Assembly (NCBI RefSeq): GCF_004138135.1
Contig: NZ_RYFD01000002.1
Location: 62,001 to 126,000, forward strand
Reading direction: 5' to 3'
DNA: 64,000 nt
From: Candidatus Oscillochloris fontis
GTDB taxonomy: Bacteria; Chloroflexota; Chloroflexia; Chloroflexales; Chloroflexaceae
The notes under the pieces are model-generated. The model was given only the letters and a program-made list of their open reading frames with translations, made no database searches and had not been told where the DNA came from. Made by a program: the position numbers and the translations under genes. Of this stretch, positions 17,571 to 26,138 are shown piece by piece; within the stretch, counting starts at the first letter, position 1, and each line of letters starts with the position of its first letter.

Positions 17571-17972
17571 ATGAAGCACGCAGCCTCGATCCGGCGAGCA
17601 TGGCTACGCCTGATCAAGTACACCCTCAACCCCCTAACTCGCCGAATGGCCCGATCTGGGATCGGGCCATTCAGCCTGATCCGTCATAGCGGGCGGCACA
17701 GCGGGAAGAGTTATGAGACCCCCTTGGTGCTCGCGCCCATCCCCGACGGGTTTATGATCGAGCTAACCTACGGGCCAGTCGTGGATTGGTATAAGAATAT
17801 TGTGGCTGCTGGTGGGTGTACCGTCCTTCACCGTGGGCAGGTCTACGTGATAGACCAGATCGAACGAGTGGAGACTGCAACCGGCATGGCAGCCTTCCCC
17901 ACATACCAGCGGGTGGTGCTCCGCCTATTGCGCCGAACACATTTTGAGAAGTTGCGGATTCGTGGGTCGTAG
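17571..17972 (+). CDS. DDN-like F420-dependent quinone/nitro reductase family protein
   Basis: 133 residues of the split-barrel deazaflavin-dependent nitroreductase (DDN) family. RHSGRHSGKSYETPLV is the F420 phosphate-binding signature, and LTYGPVVDWYKNIVAAGGCTV is the conserved core that contacts the deazaflavin. Family members bind F420H2 and reduce quinones or nitro compounds, often at the membrane through a basic amphipathic N-terminus such as RRAWLRLIKYTLNPLTRRM here. With cofD-cofC and the LLM enzyme it is one of several F420-linked genes in the window. The physiological substrate is unknown. Confidence 0.85.
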   Translation: MKHAASIRRAWLRLIKYTLNPLTRRMARSGIGPFSLIRHSGRHSGKSYETPLVLAPIPDGFMIELTYGPVVDWYKNIVAAGGCTVLHRGQVYVIDQIERVETATGMAAFPTYQRVVLRLLRRTHFEKLRIRGS

Positions 17973-18124
17973 GGGTATCCCAGAAGTTCCTCAAGCAAAC
18001 CCTGCCGGATTATGATAGACTAGCTCTACGGGTCTCTATCGGGCGGTATACAACGGTGTAGAAGGATAATCCACCACTTCTCAGTTCCGGGATTATCTGG
18101 CAACCGACCAAAGGAGGTTTTCCG

Positions 18125-18655
18125 ATGACGCATGCAGTTGTAGGGGTTTTTCAGTCATCTGCCGATGCTGAGCACGCACTCGCCGATCTGTTGGAGAAGG
18201 GTTTTCTCCGCGAGAAGATCAGCCTTATTTCGCCCAAGAGCGACCATGCCGAGCATGTCAAGATCGAGGGCGCGGAGGTTGAACATGGTGAGGATATTGC
18301 CATTGGTGCCGTGGGCGGCAGTTTAGTCGGCGGGGTGCTCGGTGCCTTGGTGGGGATGCTCGTTGTCGGCATTCCCGGTATTGGGCCAATCTTGGTGGCT
18401 GGGCCAATTGCCGCCGCTATCGCCGGTGCCGGTGCGGGTGCAGTCGGTGGTGGTATCCTCGGTGGCCTGACCTGGGCGGGTATCACCAAGGACGAAGCGC
18501 ATGTCTATGAGAATCTGCTCCACGAGGGCAAGACGATCCTCATGGTGCAGACAAGTGCCGATAAGCGTGATGAAGCAGTGGCCATCCTGCACCGTGATGG
18601 TGCGGCCGATGCGGTTGAGCTAGAGAATGAGTGGCACCACGAGAAGTTAATTTAG
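18125..18655 (+). CDS. Gly-zipper stress protein with YflT-like N-terminus
   Basis: 176 residues with AAAGGAGG placed about 8 bases before the ATG. The N-terminus (VVGVFQSSADAEHALADLLEKGF) matches the general stress protein 17M/YflT-like fold. A central Gly/Ala-rich hydrophobic part (about 59-118) resembles a double Gly-zipper membrane segment. The C-terminus repeats an alpha/beta domain ending in DAVELENEWHHEKLI. Such proteins are usually induced by heat, salt or oxidative stress; the molecular role is unknown. It is a single gene, closed by the hairpin pair at 18663-18739. Confidence 0.75.
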   Translation: MTHAVVGVFQSSADAEHALADLLEKGFLREKISLISPKSDHAEHVKIEGAEVEHGEDIAIGAVGGSLVGGVLGALVGMLVVGIPGIGPILVAGPIAAAIAGAGAGAVGGGILGGLTWAGITKDEAHVYENLLHEGKTILMVQTSADKRDEAVAILHRDGAADAVELENEWHHEKLI

Positions 18656-18662
18656 GATCATC

Positions 18663-18739
18663 GTTGTGATGGTATGGCGGCTGCGCCGCCATACCATCAC
18701 AACATACAAATATTCGGGGGCGGCTGCGCCGCCCCCGAA
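18663..18739. repeat. Locus-specific GGCGGC hairpin, copy 3, plus companion hairpin
   Basis: A perfect 19-bp stem (18663-18681 and 18685-18703) has loop TGC and unique outer arm GTTGTGATGGTAT. A second 12-bp hairpin, TTCGGGGGCGGC (18713-18724) with 18728-18739, follows. The pair lies between the convergent stress-protein and permease genes and could terminate both. Confidence 0.85.
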
Positions 18740-18759
18740 CCCCCACCGAGGTAGCAGTT

Positions 18760-19632
18760 CTACTCTCGTGCGAGCAGATCGCGTAATCCATCCCCCAACA
18801 GGTTGAACCCCATCACACTCAGGGTGAAGGCCATGCCCGGTGCGAGCGCCAGCCACCATGCCGTATCGAGGTGGTCGCGGCCAGCCGCGAGCAGTGCGCC
18901 CCACTCCGGCAGGGGCGGTTGGGCACCCAGGCCAATAAAGCTGAGTCCGCCTGCGGCCAGCAGCATCGTGCCGATGCGCATGGTAAGCAGTACGATTAAG
19001 GGCGAGGCGAGGTTGGGTAGAATGTGGCGCAATAGGATGCGCGTATTGCTCACTCCAGAGGCCCGCGCAGCCTCCACATAGAGCATGTGGCTGGTGGAGA
19101 TCGTACCACTGCGTGCCATGCGGTAGAACGAGGGGATGCCCACTACCCCTAGGGCGATCACGGTTGTGTTGAGCGATGGCCCCAAGCGTGCCACAAAGAC
19201 AATCGCCAAGAGCAGGCCGGGGAAGGAGAGCCACGCATCCATCACCCGCGAGAGGAGCCGCTCGCCCCAGCCACGGTGGTAGCCTGCGAGCATCCCCATC
19301 CATACGCCGGGAATAGCCGCTAATAAGACCGAAAGAATCGACATGCGTAACGCGATCCGCGCACCATGCAGGACGCGGCTATACATGTCGCGCCCGAAGA
19401 TGTCGGTGCCGAAGGGGTGTTCCAGGCTCGGTGGTTGCAAGCGAATCATCGGTTTCATCTGGTCGGGTGGGTAGGGACTCAGCAGTGACGCAAAGGTCGC
19501 CCCCAGGATCAGCAGCAACACCAAGATGCCGCCGATCACCAGATTGGGCCGCAATACGATCCGTCGCCGTGGTCGTCGCGGACGATCAAGAAGAGCGGAG
19601 ACTGCACCCGCCGCTTCTGCCTGAAACGCCAT
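18760..19632 (-). CDS. Peptide/nickel-type ABC transporter permease (DppC-like)
   Basis: 290 residues. A cytosolic N-terminus with PRRPRRRIVLRPN precedes the first helix (about 30-50). HPFGTDIFGRDMYSRVLHGAR is the extracytoplasmic signature of DppC/OppC proteins, and EAARASGVSNTRILLRHILPN is the EAA loop that docks the ATPase. Six membrane helices are expected. It is the last gene of dppA-B-C order, 3 bases after the partner permease. No ATPase gene is adjacent, so the importer must use ATPases encoded elsewhere. Confidence 0.93.
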   Translation of the reverse strand: MAFQAEAAGAVSALLDRPRRPRRRIVLRPNLVIGGILVLLLILGATFASLLSPYPPDQMKPMIRLQPPSLEHPFGTDIFGRDMYSRVLHGARIALRMSILSVLLAAIPGVWMGMLAGYHRGWGERLLSRVMDAWLSFPGLLLAIVFVARLGPSLNTTVIALGVVGIPSFYRMARSGTISTSHMLYVEAARASGVSNTRILLRHILPNLASPLIVLLTMRIGTMLLAAGGLSFIGLGAQPPLPEWGALLAAGRDHLDTAWWLALAPGMAFTLSVMGFNLLGDGLRDLLARE

Positions 19633-19635
19633 GAG

Positions 19636-20562
19636 TTACATCGCCTCCGTGCCCACACGCGGATCGAACCATGCATGGGCGAGGTCAACCAGAATATTCA
19701 AGACCTGATAGATGAGTGCGATCAATAAGACCGCCCCGATCACCACTGGGAAGTCGCGGTCGAAGATCGCCTGCACCACTAAGCGCCCTAAGCCCGGCCA
19801 GGCGAAGATCGTCTCGATAATAAATGCTCCACCTAGCAAATTCCCCAGGTAGAGACCGAGCATCGTGATCACCGGCAGGATGGCGTTGCGAAAGATATGC
19901 TCGCGCCAAACGGCAAAATGGCTCAAGCCTTTGGCATGCGCCGTGCGCACAAAGTCGGCATTCTTTACGTCAAGTAAGCAGCCACGTACCATCCGCGCAA
20001 TCAGCGCAATTGCGGGCAGCGCCAGCGAGATCGCCGGGAGCACCAGATGCGCCAAGGTGCCTGCACCAAGGACGGGTAACCAGCCCAGGTGTAGCGCAAA
20101 GAATTGGATCAACAAGAGCGAGAACCAGAACGAGGGTAAGGATTCGCCCAGGGTGGTGAACATCATCACCAGCAGATCAACATAGCCCCCGGCACGCAGC
20201 GCCGCTATCGTTCCCGCCAATAAGCCAAAGAAGACCGCCAACGCCAATGCCGCCAGCGCCAGATTCACCGTCGCCCCGAAGCGCTCCATAAGCAACGTAC
20301 TCACCGGGCGGCCAGAGATCGCCGACTTGCCCAGATCGCCGTGCACCACCCCCTGCGCAAACTCCAGGTAGCGCACTGGCAGTGGGCGATCCAGGCCCAA
20401 TTCGCGGCGCTTCGCGGCGATCTGTTCCTGAGACGCCGAATCACCCGCCAGCGTCTGCGCGACATCGCCGGGGATGACATTGAGCAGCGCAAAGACGAGT
20501 ATGCTGACAGCGACCAGAACCAGGGCTGCACTGATGAGTCGTTTGAGGAGATAGCCGAACAT
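19636..20562 (-). CDS. Peptide/nickel-type ABC transporter permease (DppB-like)
   Basis: 308 residues starting MFGYLLKRLISAALVLVAVSI, the normal DppB/OppB N-terminus. A long extracytoplasmic loop (RRELGLDRPLPVRYLEF) follows helix 1, and RTAHAKGLSHFAVWREHIFRN is the EAA loop. The reading frame is open further upstream to 20742 but that part overlaps the binding-protein gene and looks unlike DppB. An 18-bp hairpin separates it from the binding-protein gene, a layout that often lowers permease relative to binding protein. Confidence 0.92.
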   Translation of the reverse strand: MFGYLLKRLISAALVLVAVSILVFALLNVIPGDVAQTLAGDSASQEQIAAKRRELGLDRPLPVRYLEFAQGVVHGDLGKSAISGRPVSTLLMERFGATVNLALAALALAVFFGLLAGTIAALRAGGYVDLLVMMFTTLGESLPSFWFSLLLIQFFALHLGWLPVLGAGTLAHLVLPAISLALPAIALIARMVRGCLLDVKNADFVRTAHAKGLSHFAVWREHIFRNAILPVITMLGLYLGNLLGGAFIIETIFAWPGLGRLVVQAIFDRDFPVVIGAVLLIALIYQVLNILVDLAHAWFDPRVGTEAM

Positions 20563-20571
20563 AGTGGGTGG

Positions 20572-20609
20572 GTGTACGATCAGGCACAGTGCTGTGCCTG
20601 ATCGTACAC
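20572..20609 (-). terminator. Hairpin between binding-protein and permease genes
   Basis: Perfect 18-bp arms (20572-20589 and 20592-20609) with a 2-base centre, lying between the stop of the binding-protein gene and the permease start. There is no U-run, so it more likely blocks 3' decay or causes partial termination than full termination. Confidence 0.55.
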
Positions 20610-20617
20610 AATGGGGT

Positions 20618-22324
20618 TTACGGTGCAACCACTTGCGCGTCTTGGAGCAGAATGCGCCCCATCGAAGCCAAATGGAAGCCCTCGACGCGCTTGCTGATCG
20701 CCAGCACATCCACCGGGATGTAGAGCGGCTGCCACGGCGCATCGGGCATAATCAGCTTCTGCGCCTCGACATACAACGCGGCACGCTTGACTTCGTCCAA
20801 CTCCTGAGCCGCCTGATCGAGCAGGGCGTCAACCGCAGGGTTGCTGTAGCCAAAGCGGTTCGAGCTACCAATGCGATCCGAGTGCAGGTTAACATTCAAC
20901 ACATCGGCATCGTTGCGGTCATAGCGCCAGAGGATGAGGTGGAACTGACCCTCGGTGGCGGCCTTGGCGGCAGTTGCGGTATCGAACTGCTGGATCTCGA
21001 CATTGACGCCAATCGCCTTGAGTTGGTTCTGGATCAGGGTCGCAACATCCTCATTGGGTGCCCGCGCAAAGGTGAGCAGCACGAAGTTGAGCGGCTGATC
21101 ATCCTTGGTCATCGTGCCATCCGGGCCGGGTGCAAAACCCGCCTCGGTCAGCAACTCGGTCGCCTTGGCTGGATCATAGCCCAGTTCCAAATCCTTCAGG
21201 CTGGGATCGAAGCCCGGCAGGGTGGGGGCCATCGGCGCAAACGCCACTTCGCCCATCCCATTCAGCGCCGCCATCTGGATCTCGTCCTTGTTGATCGCAT
21301 GCGAAAGCGCCTGGCGCACCTTCACATCATCAAGCGGAGTCTTGGCCAGATTGAAGCCCAGGTAGATCATGCTGTTCATCTGGGTTTCGATCATCTGGAC
21401 GCTGCTGTCTTCCTTGAGCTTGCTGATGTGATTGGGCGAGTTGACGAAGATCAGGTCAACTTCACCCGCCTGGAGCGCGGCCAATTGGGTGGCAGCGTCA
21501 GGGATGACCTTAAAGACCACGTTATCAATGTAGGGCGCACCCGCATTGCTGATCGTCTCTGGTGCCCAAGCGTAGTCGGAGTTGCGCTCTAGCACCACGG
21601 CGGTACCCTGCTGCCACTCGGCAAGCTTGAAGGGGCCGGTACCCACCGGCTGCTGGCCGAACGCATCGCCGGCAGCCGCAACGGCAGTTGGGCTGACAAT
21701 ACTCGCGTAGGGGGTGACGAGGGTGCTAAAGAAGACCGCCGAGGGGGCGCTGAAGGTGAAGCGCACGGTGTACTCATCCACCGCCTCAACCCCGGTCATC
21801 ATCGCCAGACCCTCACCGGCTGAGGTCTTGGCATCCTTGAAGCGATTGAAGGTGAAGACGACCGCCTCGGCATTCAGTGGCGTGCGATCATGGAAGATGA
21901 CATCATCACGCAGAACGAAGGTGACGCTCAGACCGTCCTCACTGATCTCCCAACTCTTGGCGAGATAGGGCTTGTAGGTATTATCCATGTCGCGGAAGAT
22001 CAGAGTCTCGAAGATGTAGGGCAGGATGATGTTCTGCCCCGAACCGGGCGCCGCGTGGGGATCGAGACTGGTCGGCTCAGCCGTGATCGCCCGTGTCACC
22101 GTGCCACCCATCACCGGCTCGGTGGCAACCTCGGTCGGTTCAGTGGTGGCCTCGACCGTGGCCTCAACGGTCGCTTCGCTCGTCGCCGCGCTTGTGGCAG
22201 CGGCAACCTCAGTCGCTGCGGTGGTTGGCTGAACCACAGGGGTCGTCGCCGCCTGTGGGGCAGCACCACATCCAGCCATGATCAGCACGAGAGCCAGTAG
22301 GGCAAGATAGCGCAATGTACGCAT
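20618..22324 (-). CDS. ABC transporter substrate-binding lipoprotein, family 5
   Basis: 568 residues. The ATG at 22324 gives MRTLRYLALLALVLIMAGCG, a lipoprotein signal with lipobox I-M-A-G-C, so the mature protein is anchored by lipid at Cys19. GGAGG stands about 11 bases upstream. A Thr/Ala/Glu-rich linker (about 25-70) leads into a family 5 solute-binding domain: TSLDPHAAPGSGQNIILPYIFETL, the hinge region, and DDVKVRQALSHAINKDEI. These proteins bind peptides, nickel or other solutes outside the membrane and feed DppB/C-type permeases, here the next two genes. The ligand is unknown. Confidence 0.93.
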   Translation of the reverse strand: MRTLRYLALLALVLIMAGCGAAPQAATTPVVQPTTAATEVAAATSAATSEATVEATVEATTEPTEVATEPVMGGTVTRAITAEPTSLDPHAAPGSGQNIILPYIFETLIFRDMDNTYKPYLAKSWEISEDGLSVTFVLRDDVIFHDRTPLNAEAVVFTFNRFKDAKTSAGEGLAMMTGVEAVDEYTVRFTFSAPSAVFFSTLVTPYASIVSPTAVAAAGDAFGQQPVGTGPFKLAEWQQGTAVVLERNSDYAWAPETISNAGAPYIDNVVFKVIPDAATQLAALQAGEVDLIFVNSPNHISKLKEDSSVQMIETQMNSMIYLGFNLAKTPLDDVKVRQALSHAINKDEIQMAALNGMGEVAFAPMAPTLPGFDPSLKDLELGYDPAKATELLTEAGFAPGPDGTMTKDDQPLNFVLLTFARAPNEDVATLIQNQLKAIGVNVEIQQFDTATAAKAATEGQFHLILWRYDRNDADVLNVNLHSDRIGSSNRFGYSNPAVDALLDQAAQELDEVKRAALYVEAQKLIMPDAPWQPLYIPVDVLAISKRVEGFHLASMGRILLQDAQVVAP

Positions 22325-22448
22325 GGGCTTCCAAACCTCCTTAACGAACATCTACAACTCGTGGTTAAAACCACGTTATGGGGTTATCTATCCTAACACA
22401 GAATCATTTATTGACAGGCAATGAACAAAGGGTGTGCGGCGGGTAATG

Positions 22449-22476
22449 TTGTAGGGGCAAAGCATCGCCCCTACAA
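22449..22476. repeat. Minimal GTAGGGGC palindrome
   Basis: TTGTAGGGGC and GCCCCTACAA are separated by AAAGCATC. It is a short relative of the 24750 and 53013 elements and stands three bases from the hemD stop codon (22480). Confidence 0.7.
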
Positions 22477-22479
22477 GTA

Positions 22480-23304
22480 TCACCCCAAACCCGCTGCAAT
22501 CGCCTCCACAAAACCATCAAAAGAACTGAAGTCACTGGCCACGACGGATGGTTCAAGGCCCATACGGCGCGCATTGGCGGCGGTGTATGGGCCAAAGCAG
22601 CAGATCGCTGGCCCCGCCGCTGGAGGATCGATCATCGCCAGAAACCCGGCCACCTCACCGGCGCTGCTGAAGGCAATCGCATCTACCGCGCCGCGTCGGA
22701 TCAGATCGAGTTCAAGCTGGTAGCGTCGCGCCTCCAAGACGCGGGTGCGGTAGGCCGGAACACGCAGCGGGATCATAGCAATCTCCTCCAACCCCGCCAC
22801 AAAGTTGGGGATGACATCGGGTTCCTCCAGCCCCTCGACGGCGGGCGCGGGAACAAGAATCCGCTGCCCGCGACTCTCTGGGCGCTGCGCCAATTCCGCC
22901 ACAATCCCACGCGGGCTTGGCTCACTCGGCAAGAGGCTCACCCGCAGCCCCACCTCGCGCAGTCGCTCCGCATCACGGCCAATCGCCGCCAGGTGGCAAT
23001 GATTGAGTTCCTTGACGGGTATCTGCAAGGCATCACAACGGTGTAGAACGGTTTCGATCCCATTGCGGCTGGTAAAGGCAATCCAATCCAGATGCGCACG
23101 CTGATGCAGTGCCGCATCCAGTTCGGTATAGTCGGACAGCAGGTCGGTCTCAATCGTCGGCATGAGGATGGGCAAGCCACCATGCCGCAACACCGCCTGG
23201 GCAAAGCGCAGCGCATAGTTGCGGGGGGCCGTAATCAGAATGCGCCGCCCGAAGAGCACTTGCTGCTCCGAGGATACGAGCATTGAGGTATCGGCGATGA
23301 GCAT
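22480..23304 (-). CDS. hemD: Uroporphyrinogen-III synthase
   Basis: 274 residues with GGGAG about 6 bases before the ATG. The two-domain HemD pattern is visible: GRRILITAPRNYALRFAQAVLRHGG, DWIAFTSRNGIETVLHR in domain 1, HLAAIGRDAERLREVG, then VDAIAFSSAGEVAGFLAM and ICCFGPYTAANARRMG in domain 2. It closes hydroxymethylbilane with ring D inversion, giving uroporphyrinogen III for heme, siroheme, B12 and (bacterio)chlorophyll. HemD is poorly conserved, but motif order and length fit. No other hem gene is adjacent; glycerate kinase follows upstream on the same strand. Confidence 0.87.
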   Translation of the reverse strand: MLIADTSMLVSSEQQVLFGRRILITAPRNYALRFAQAVLRHGGLPILMPTIETDLLSDYTELDAALHQRAHLDWIAFTSRNGIETVLHRCDALQIPVKELNHCHLAAIGRDAERLREVGLRVSLLPSEPSPRGIVAELAQRPESRGQRILVPAPAVEGLEEPDVIPNFVAGLEEIAMIPLRVPAYRTRVLEARRYQLELDLIRRGAVDAIAFSSAGEVAGFLAMIDPPAAGPAICCFGPYTAANARRMGLEPSVVASDFSSFDGFVEAIAAGLG

Positions 23305-23322
23305 ACAAATCTCCCAGATATT

Positions 23323-23366
23323 GACGCAAAGCCTTCAAGAGCGTGTATCATCGCACCCTTTGCGTC
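23323..23366. repeat. GACGCAAAG/CTTTGCGTC palindrome
   Basis: GACGCAAAG (23323-23331) and CTTTGCGTC (23358-23366) face each other between hemD and the glycerate kinase gene. This is the same inner palindrome as at 34472-34538 but without the GTAACTGTTCACAC outer ends. Confidence 0.6.
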
Positions 23367-23372
23367 TTCGCG

Positions 23373-24710
23373 TCAGAAACAAGAATTTCGAGGTAGTGCA
23401 AACAGAAAGGCCAGATCATTCACATTGGTCTCAGTGGGGCCAGTATGGATCAGATCGCCCAAAGCGGCAAAGAAGGTATAGGCATCATTACGGGCGAGGT
23501 ACTCCTGCGGATCAAGCCCCAACGCCTGGGCGCGCTGAAGGGTCGTTCCCGTCACCAGCGCCCCAGCCGCATCGGTTGGCCCATCCACCCCATCGGTAGC
23601 CAGCGTCAGCAGGGCAATGTCGGGCAACCCGGCCAGATCGGATACTGCCGCCAGCGCCAACTCCTGGTTGCGCCCACCGCGCCCACCTCCACGCAGCGTC
23701 ACGGTGGTCTCCCCACCCACAATAATGCAGGCGGGGCGCGGCAGGGGATGCTGGCCCAGCGCCAACTCACGCCCAATCGCGGCCAGCAAGCGACCCGCCG
23801 CTCGCGCCTCGCCTTGTAGGTAGGTAGTGAGGATCATGCTCTGGAACCCGGCTGCCTGGGCTGCGCACTGCGCTGCCTGCGCGGCATGCAGGTTACTCCC
23901 CACTAACAGCGTCGTGGCGCGTGCAAAACAGGCCGCAGCGGGGCCGGGCGTATCGGCCACCTGCCCGGCGAGTCCACGCTGAAGATGCTCGCGAATAGCA
24001 GGTGGGAGCGAGGCCACAAGGCCATAGCGCTCGATCACCGCCCAAGCATCGGCAAAACTGGTCGGATCGGGCACCGTCGGGCCAGAGGCGATCACATCGA
24101 GGGAGTTGCCGACCACATCGGAGAGCACCAGCGTCAGCAGATGGGCCGGAGCCGCCATGTGGGCCAACCCGCCGCCTTTGATCTGATCAAGATGCTTCCG
24201 CAGACAGTTGATCGCCTGGATCGGTGCGCCACATGCCAGCAACTGGCGTGTCAGTGCTTGCAGATCGGCCAGCGCCACCCCCGGCACCGGCAGGCTCAGC
24301 AAGGCCGAGCCACCCCCAGAGAGCAGCACCAACACCAGATCAGCGGGCTGAGTCTGAGCCAAGAGCGCCGCCACCTGCTGCGCGGCGGCAATGCTGGCCG
24401 CATTGGGGATGGGATGCCCAGCGGCGAGTACGCGCATCCCCGCAATGGGTTCAGCCACCTCCGGCGCCACCACCACCCCGGCATGCAGACGTTGCCCCAG
24501 CATCAACGCCGCTGCCGCCGCCATCGGGCGCGCCGCCTTGCCCACCGCCACCAACCAGATACGCCCGATCTGGCCCAGATCATACTGCTGCGGGCCAACC
24601 CGGAGCTGCCCCGCATCAACCTGCATAAGCGCCCGCAGCGCCGCTCCTGGCTCAACCGCCGCCAATGCTGCCGTCATCACCGTTGCGACGACATCCGCGT
24701 CTTTCATCAT
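23373..24710 (-). CDS. Glycerate 2-kinase (GckA/MOFRL family)
   Basis: 445 residues from the first of two adjacent ATGs at 24710; an upstream ATG at 24764 lies in a repeat and is unlikely. VGKAARPMAAAAALMLG, VLLSGGGSALLSLPVPGV and LRKHLDQIKGGGLAHMA are the phosphate and sugar-binding motifs of the family; the C-terminal MOFRL domain shows GGETTVTLRGGGRGGRNQELALAA and ATDGVDGPTDAAGALV. It phosphorylates D-glycerate at C2 using ATP, feeding 2-phosphoglycerate to glycolysis, for example after photorespiratory or serine-derived glycerate. There is no operon partner with a matching pathway. Confidence 0.92.
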   Translation of the reverse strand: MMKDADVVATVMTAALAAVEPGAALRALMQVDAGQLRVGPQQYDLGQIGRIWLVAVGKAARPMAAAAALMLGQRLHAGVVVAPEVAEPIAGMRVLAAGHPIPNAASIAAAQQVAALLAQTQPADLVLVLLSGGGSALLSLPVPGVALADLQALTRQLLACGAPIQAINCLRKHLDQIKGGGLAHMAAPAHLLTLVLSDVVGNSLDVIASGPTVPDPTSFADAWAVIERYGLVASLPPAIREHLQRGLAGQVADTPGPAAACFARATTLLVGSNLHAAQAAQCAAQAAGFQSMILTTYLQGEARAAGRLLAAIGRELALGQHPLPRPACIIVGGETTVTLRGGGRGGRNQELALAAVSDLAGLPDIALLTLATDGVDGPTDAAGALVTGTTLQRAQALGLDPQEYLARNDAYTFFAALGDLIHTGPTETNVNDLAFLFALPRNSCF

Positions 24711-24749
24711 GGGGCTAAACAGAATCCTTATGGCTCTCACCCCCATCCC

Positions 24750-25106
24750 GTAGGGGCGAAGCATCGCCCACCATGGAGCAGGGGAACCCGAACGAGGTTG
24801 GCGGGCGATGCTTCGCCCCTACACATGCCGGGTTCCCCCACCATGCCGGGTTCCCCGATCATCTCGTAGGGGCGAAGCATCGCCCACCATGGAGCAGGGG
24901 AACCCGAACGAGGTTGGCGGGCGATGCTTCGCCCCTACACATGCCGGGTTCCCCGATCATCCATCGCCCACCATGGAGCAGGGGAACCCGAACGAGGTTG
25001 GCGGGCGATGCTTCGCCCCTACACATACCGGGTTCCCCGATCATCCCTCGCCCGCCATGGAGCAGAGGAACCCGAATGAGGTTGGCGGGCGATGCTTCGC
25101 TCCTAC
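24750..25106. repeat. Four-copy array of GTAGGGGCGAAGCATCGCC-ended element
   Basis: Copies 1 (24750-24822) and 2 (24866-24938) are complete 73-base units with inverted ends GTAGGGGCGAAGCATCGCC / GGCGATGCTTCGCCCCTAC. Copies 3 (24962-25022) and 4 (about 25046-25106) lack the left end. Equivalent positions are spaced 116, 84 and 84 bases. CCGGGTTCCCC links the copies. The last bases of copy 4 (CTA) are the stop codon of the AmrS-like gene. Sequence identity between copies is very high, so they are recent. Confidence 0.92.
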
Positions 25107-26113
25107 GAGGACGATGTACGCGCCTTAAAGATCGAGAGTTGCAATTGCGGATCGTGGCCACACGTCTCACACATCCCATCCTTCATCCCAACTACACGCG
25201 CCATACCATTAACCCGCGTAATTAGCGTTGCCTGACACGCTGGGCAACGGGTGGTCTGATTTGCTTCGGTGGTATAGATGTAGTGCAGGCCATTCTCGTG
25301 GCCAATCCGGCGCGCCCGCACCACCGACGAGGCTGTACCACTTCCCGCATCGCCAGGAAGAAGATGCCAGGGGGTATAGGGGCCAAGAGTCGCCATGATC
25401 CACTCGACCAACTCGCGCAACTCTTCGGGGCTATCATTCACCCCATGGTGGATACGAGTCGTCACCTCGATATGGCAGTGATAACGGTCGTGCGCCTCAG
25501 CAATAATCGCGAGTGCATCGCGCCAGTTGGGGAGGCCACCTAGGCGAGTATAACTCGCATCACTAAAGCCACGCAGATCAAAACTGATCGCATCCAGGTA
25601 GGGGCCAAGCTCCTCAAGCGCTTCGGTCGTAAGGACGCCCGTCGTCACCAGTGCCGTCACGCGGCTAGAGGCGCGGCTGAGTTGGAGCAACGCCAGCACA
25701 TACTCGTGGGCTACGGCAGGTTCGCCATAGGCCCACACCACTCCTCGGCAGAGCCGTTCAAGGGCGAAATTGGCCGCACGCTCAGCATCAAGGCGGCGCT
25801 GCTTGGTCGGATCTTCGGGGATAGCCGCATAGGGACCACGTTGCTGATCCACTGTCGAGGCATAGCCCCAACTTCCGATGGCCAGCATCATGGTATCGGG
25901 GAAGAAATGCCACAAGCGATTATCTTCAATCGGGCAGATCGATGCCCCACTGATCATGCCATAGCCTAACAGGCTAATCCCCTCGTCGGTGGCAACCCGC
26001 ACCTGACAACGCCCGGTTTCACCCGGCCGCAAGGCACAACGCCATTGACATGCCGCACAGTGAAAGGCACCATCGTCATTGGGGGTGAGAAGTTCGGCAA
26101 GCGGTGTATCCAT
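25103..26113 (-). CDS. AmrS-like protein lacking the radical-SAM cysteines
   Basis: 336 residues aligned by eye with AmrS, the radical SAM enzyme of the AmmeMemoRadiSam system. The N-terminal metal motif CAACQWRCALRPGETGRC, the WHFFPDT segment, WAYGEPAVAHEYV, ISFDLRGFSDASYTRLGG, VTTRIHHGVNDSPEELRE and the C-terminal CPACQATLITR...MCETCG pairs are all present. Where AmrS has the Cys-x3-Cys-x2-Cys that holds the 4Fe-4S cluster, this protein reads IGSWGYASTVDQQRG with no Cys. The frame is intact, so it has probably been kept for another role, for example a SAM- or partner-binding protein. It is a single gene; no Memo or AmmeA partner is visible. Confidence 0.82.
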   Translation of the reverse strand: MDTPLAELLTPNDDGAFHCAACQWRCALRPGETGRCQVRVATDEGISLLGYGMISGASICPIEDNRLWHFFPDTMMLAIGSWGYASTVDQQRGPYAAIPEDPTKQRRLDAERAANFALERLCRGVVWAYGEPAVAHEYVLALLQLSRASSRVTALVTTGVLTTEALEELGPYLDAISFDLRGFSDASYTRLGGLPNWRDALAIIAEAHDRYHCHIEVTTRIHHGVNDSPEELRELVEWIMATLGPYTPWHLLPGDAGSGTASSVVRARRIGHENGLHYIYTTEANQTTRCPACQATLITRVNGMARVVGMKDGMCETCGHDPQLQLSIFKARTSSS

Positions 26114-26138
26114 ACTGTATGTTTATGCTCCTCGTGTG

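Noticed and set aside
20563-20742. N-terminal extension of the DppB-like permease
   Set aside because: The extra codons overlap the binding-protein gene and give Arg/Ser/Trp-rich sequence unlike DppB; the ATG at 20562 starts a canonical N-terminus.
24773-25225. Plus- and minus-strand frames over the repeat array
   Set aside because: Their translations are the same peptide repeated by the tandem DNA units and lack any start signal; the array is non-coding repeat DNA.
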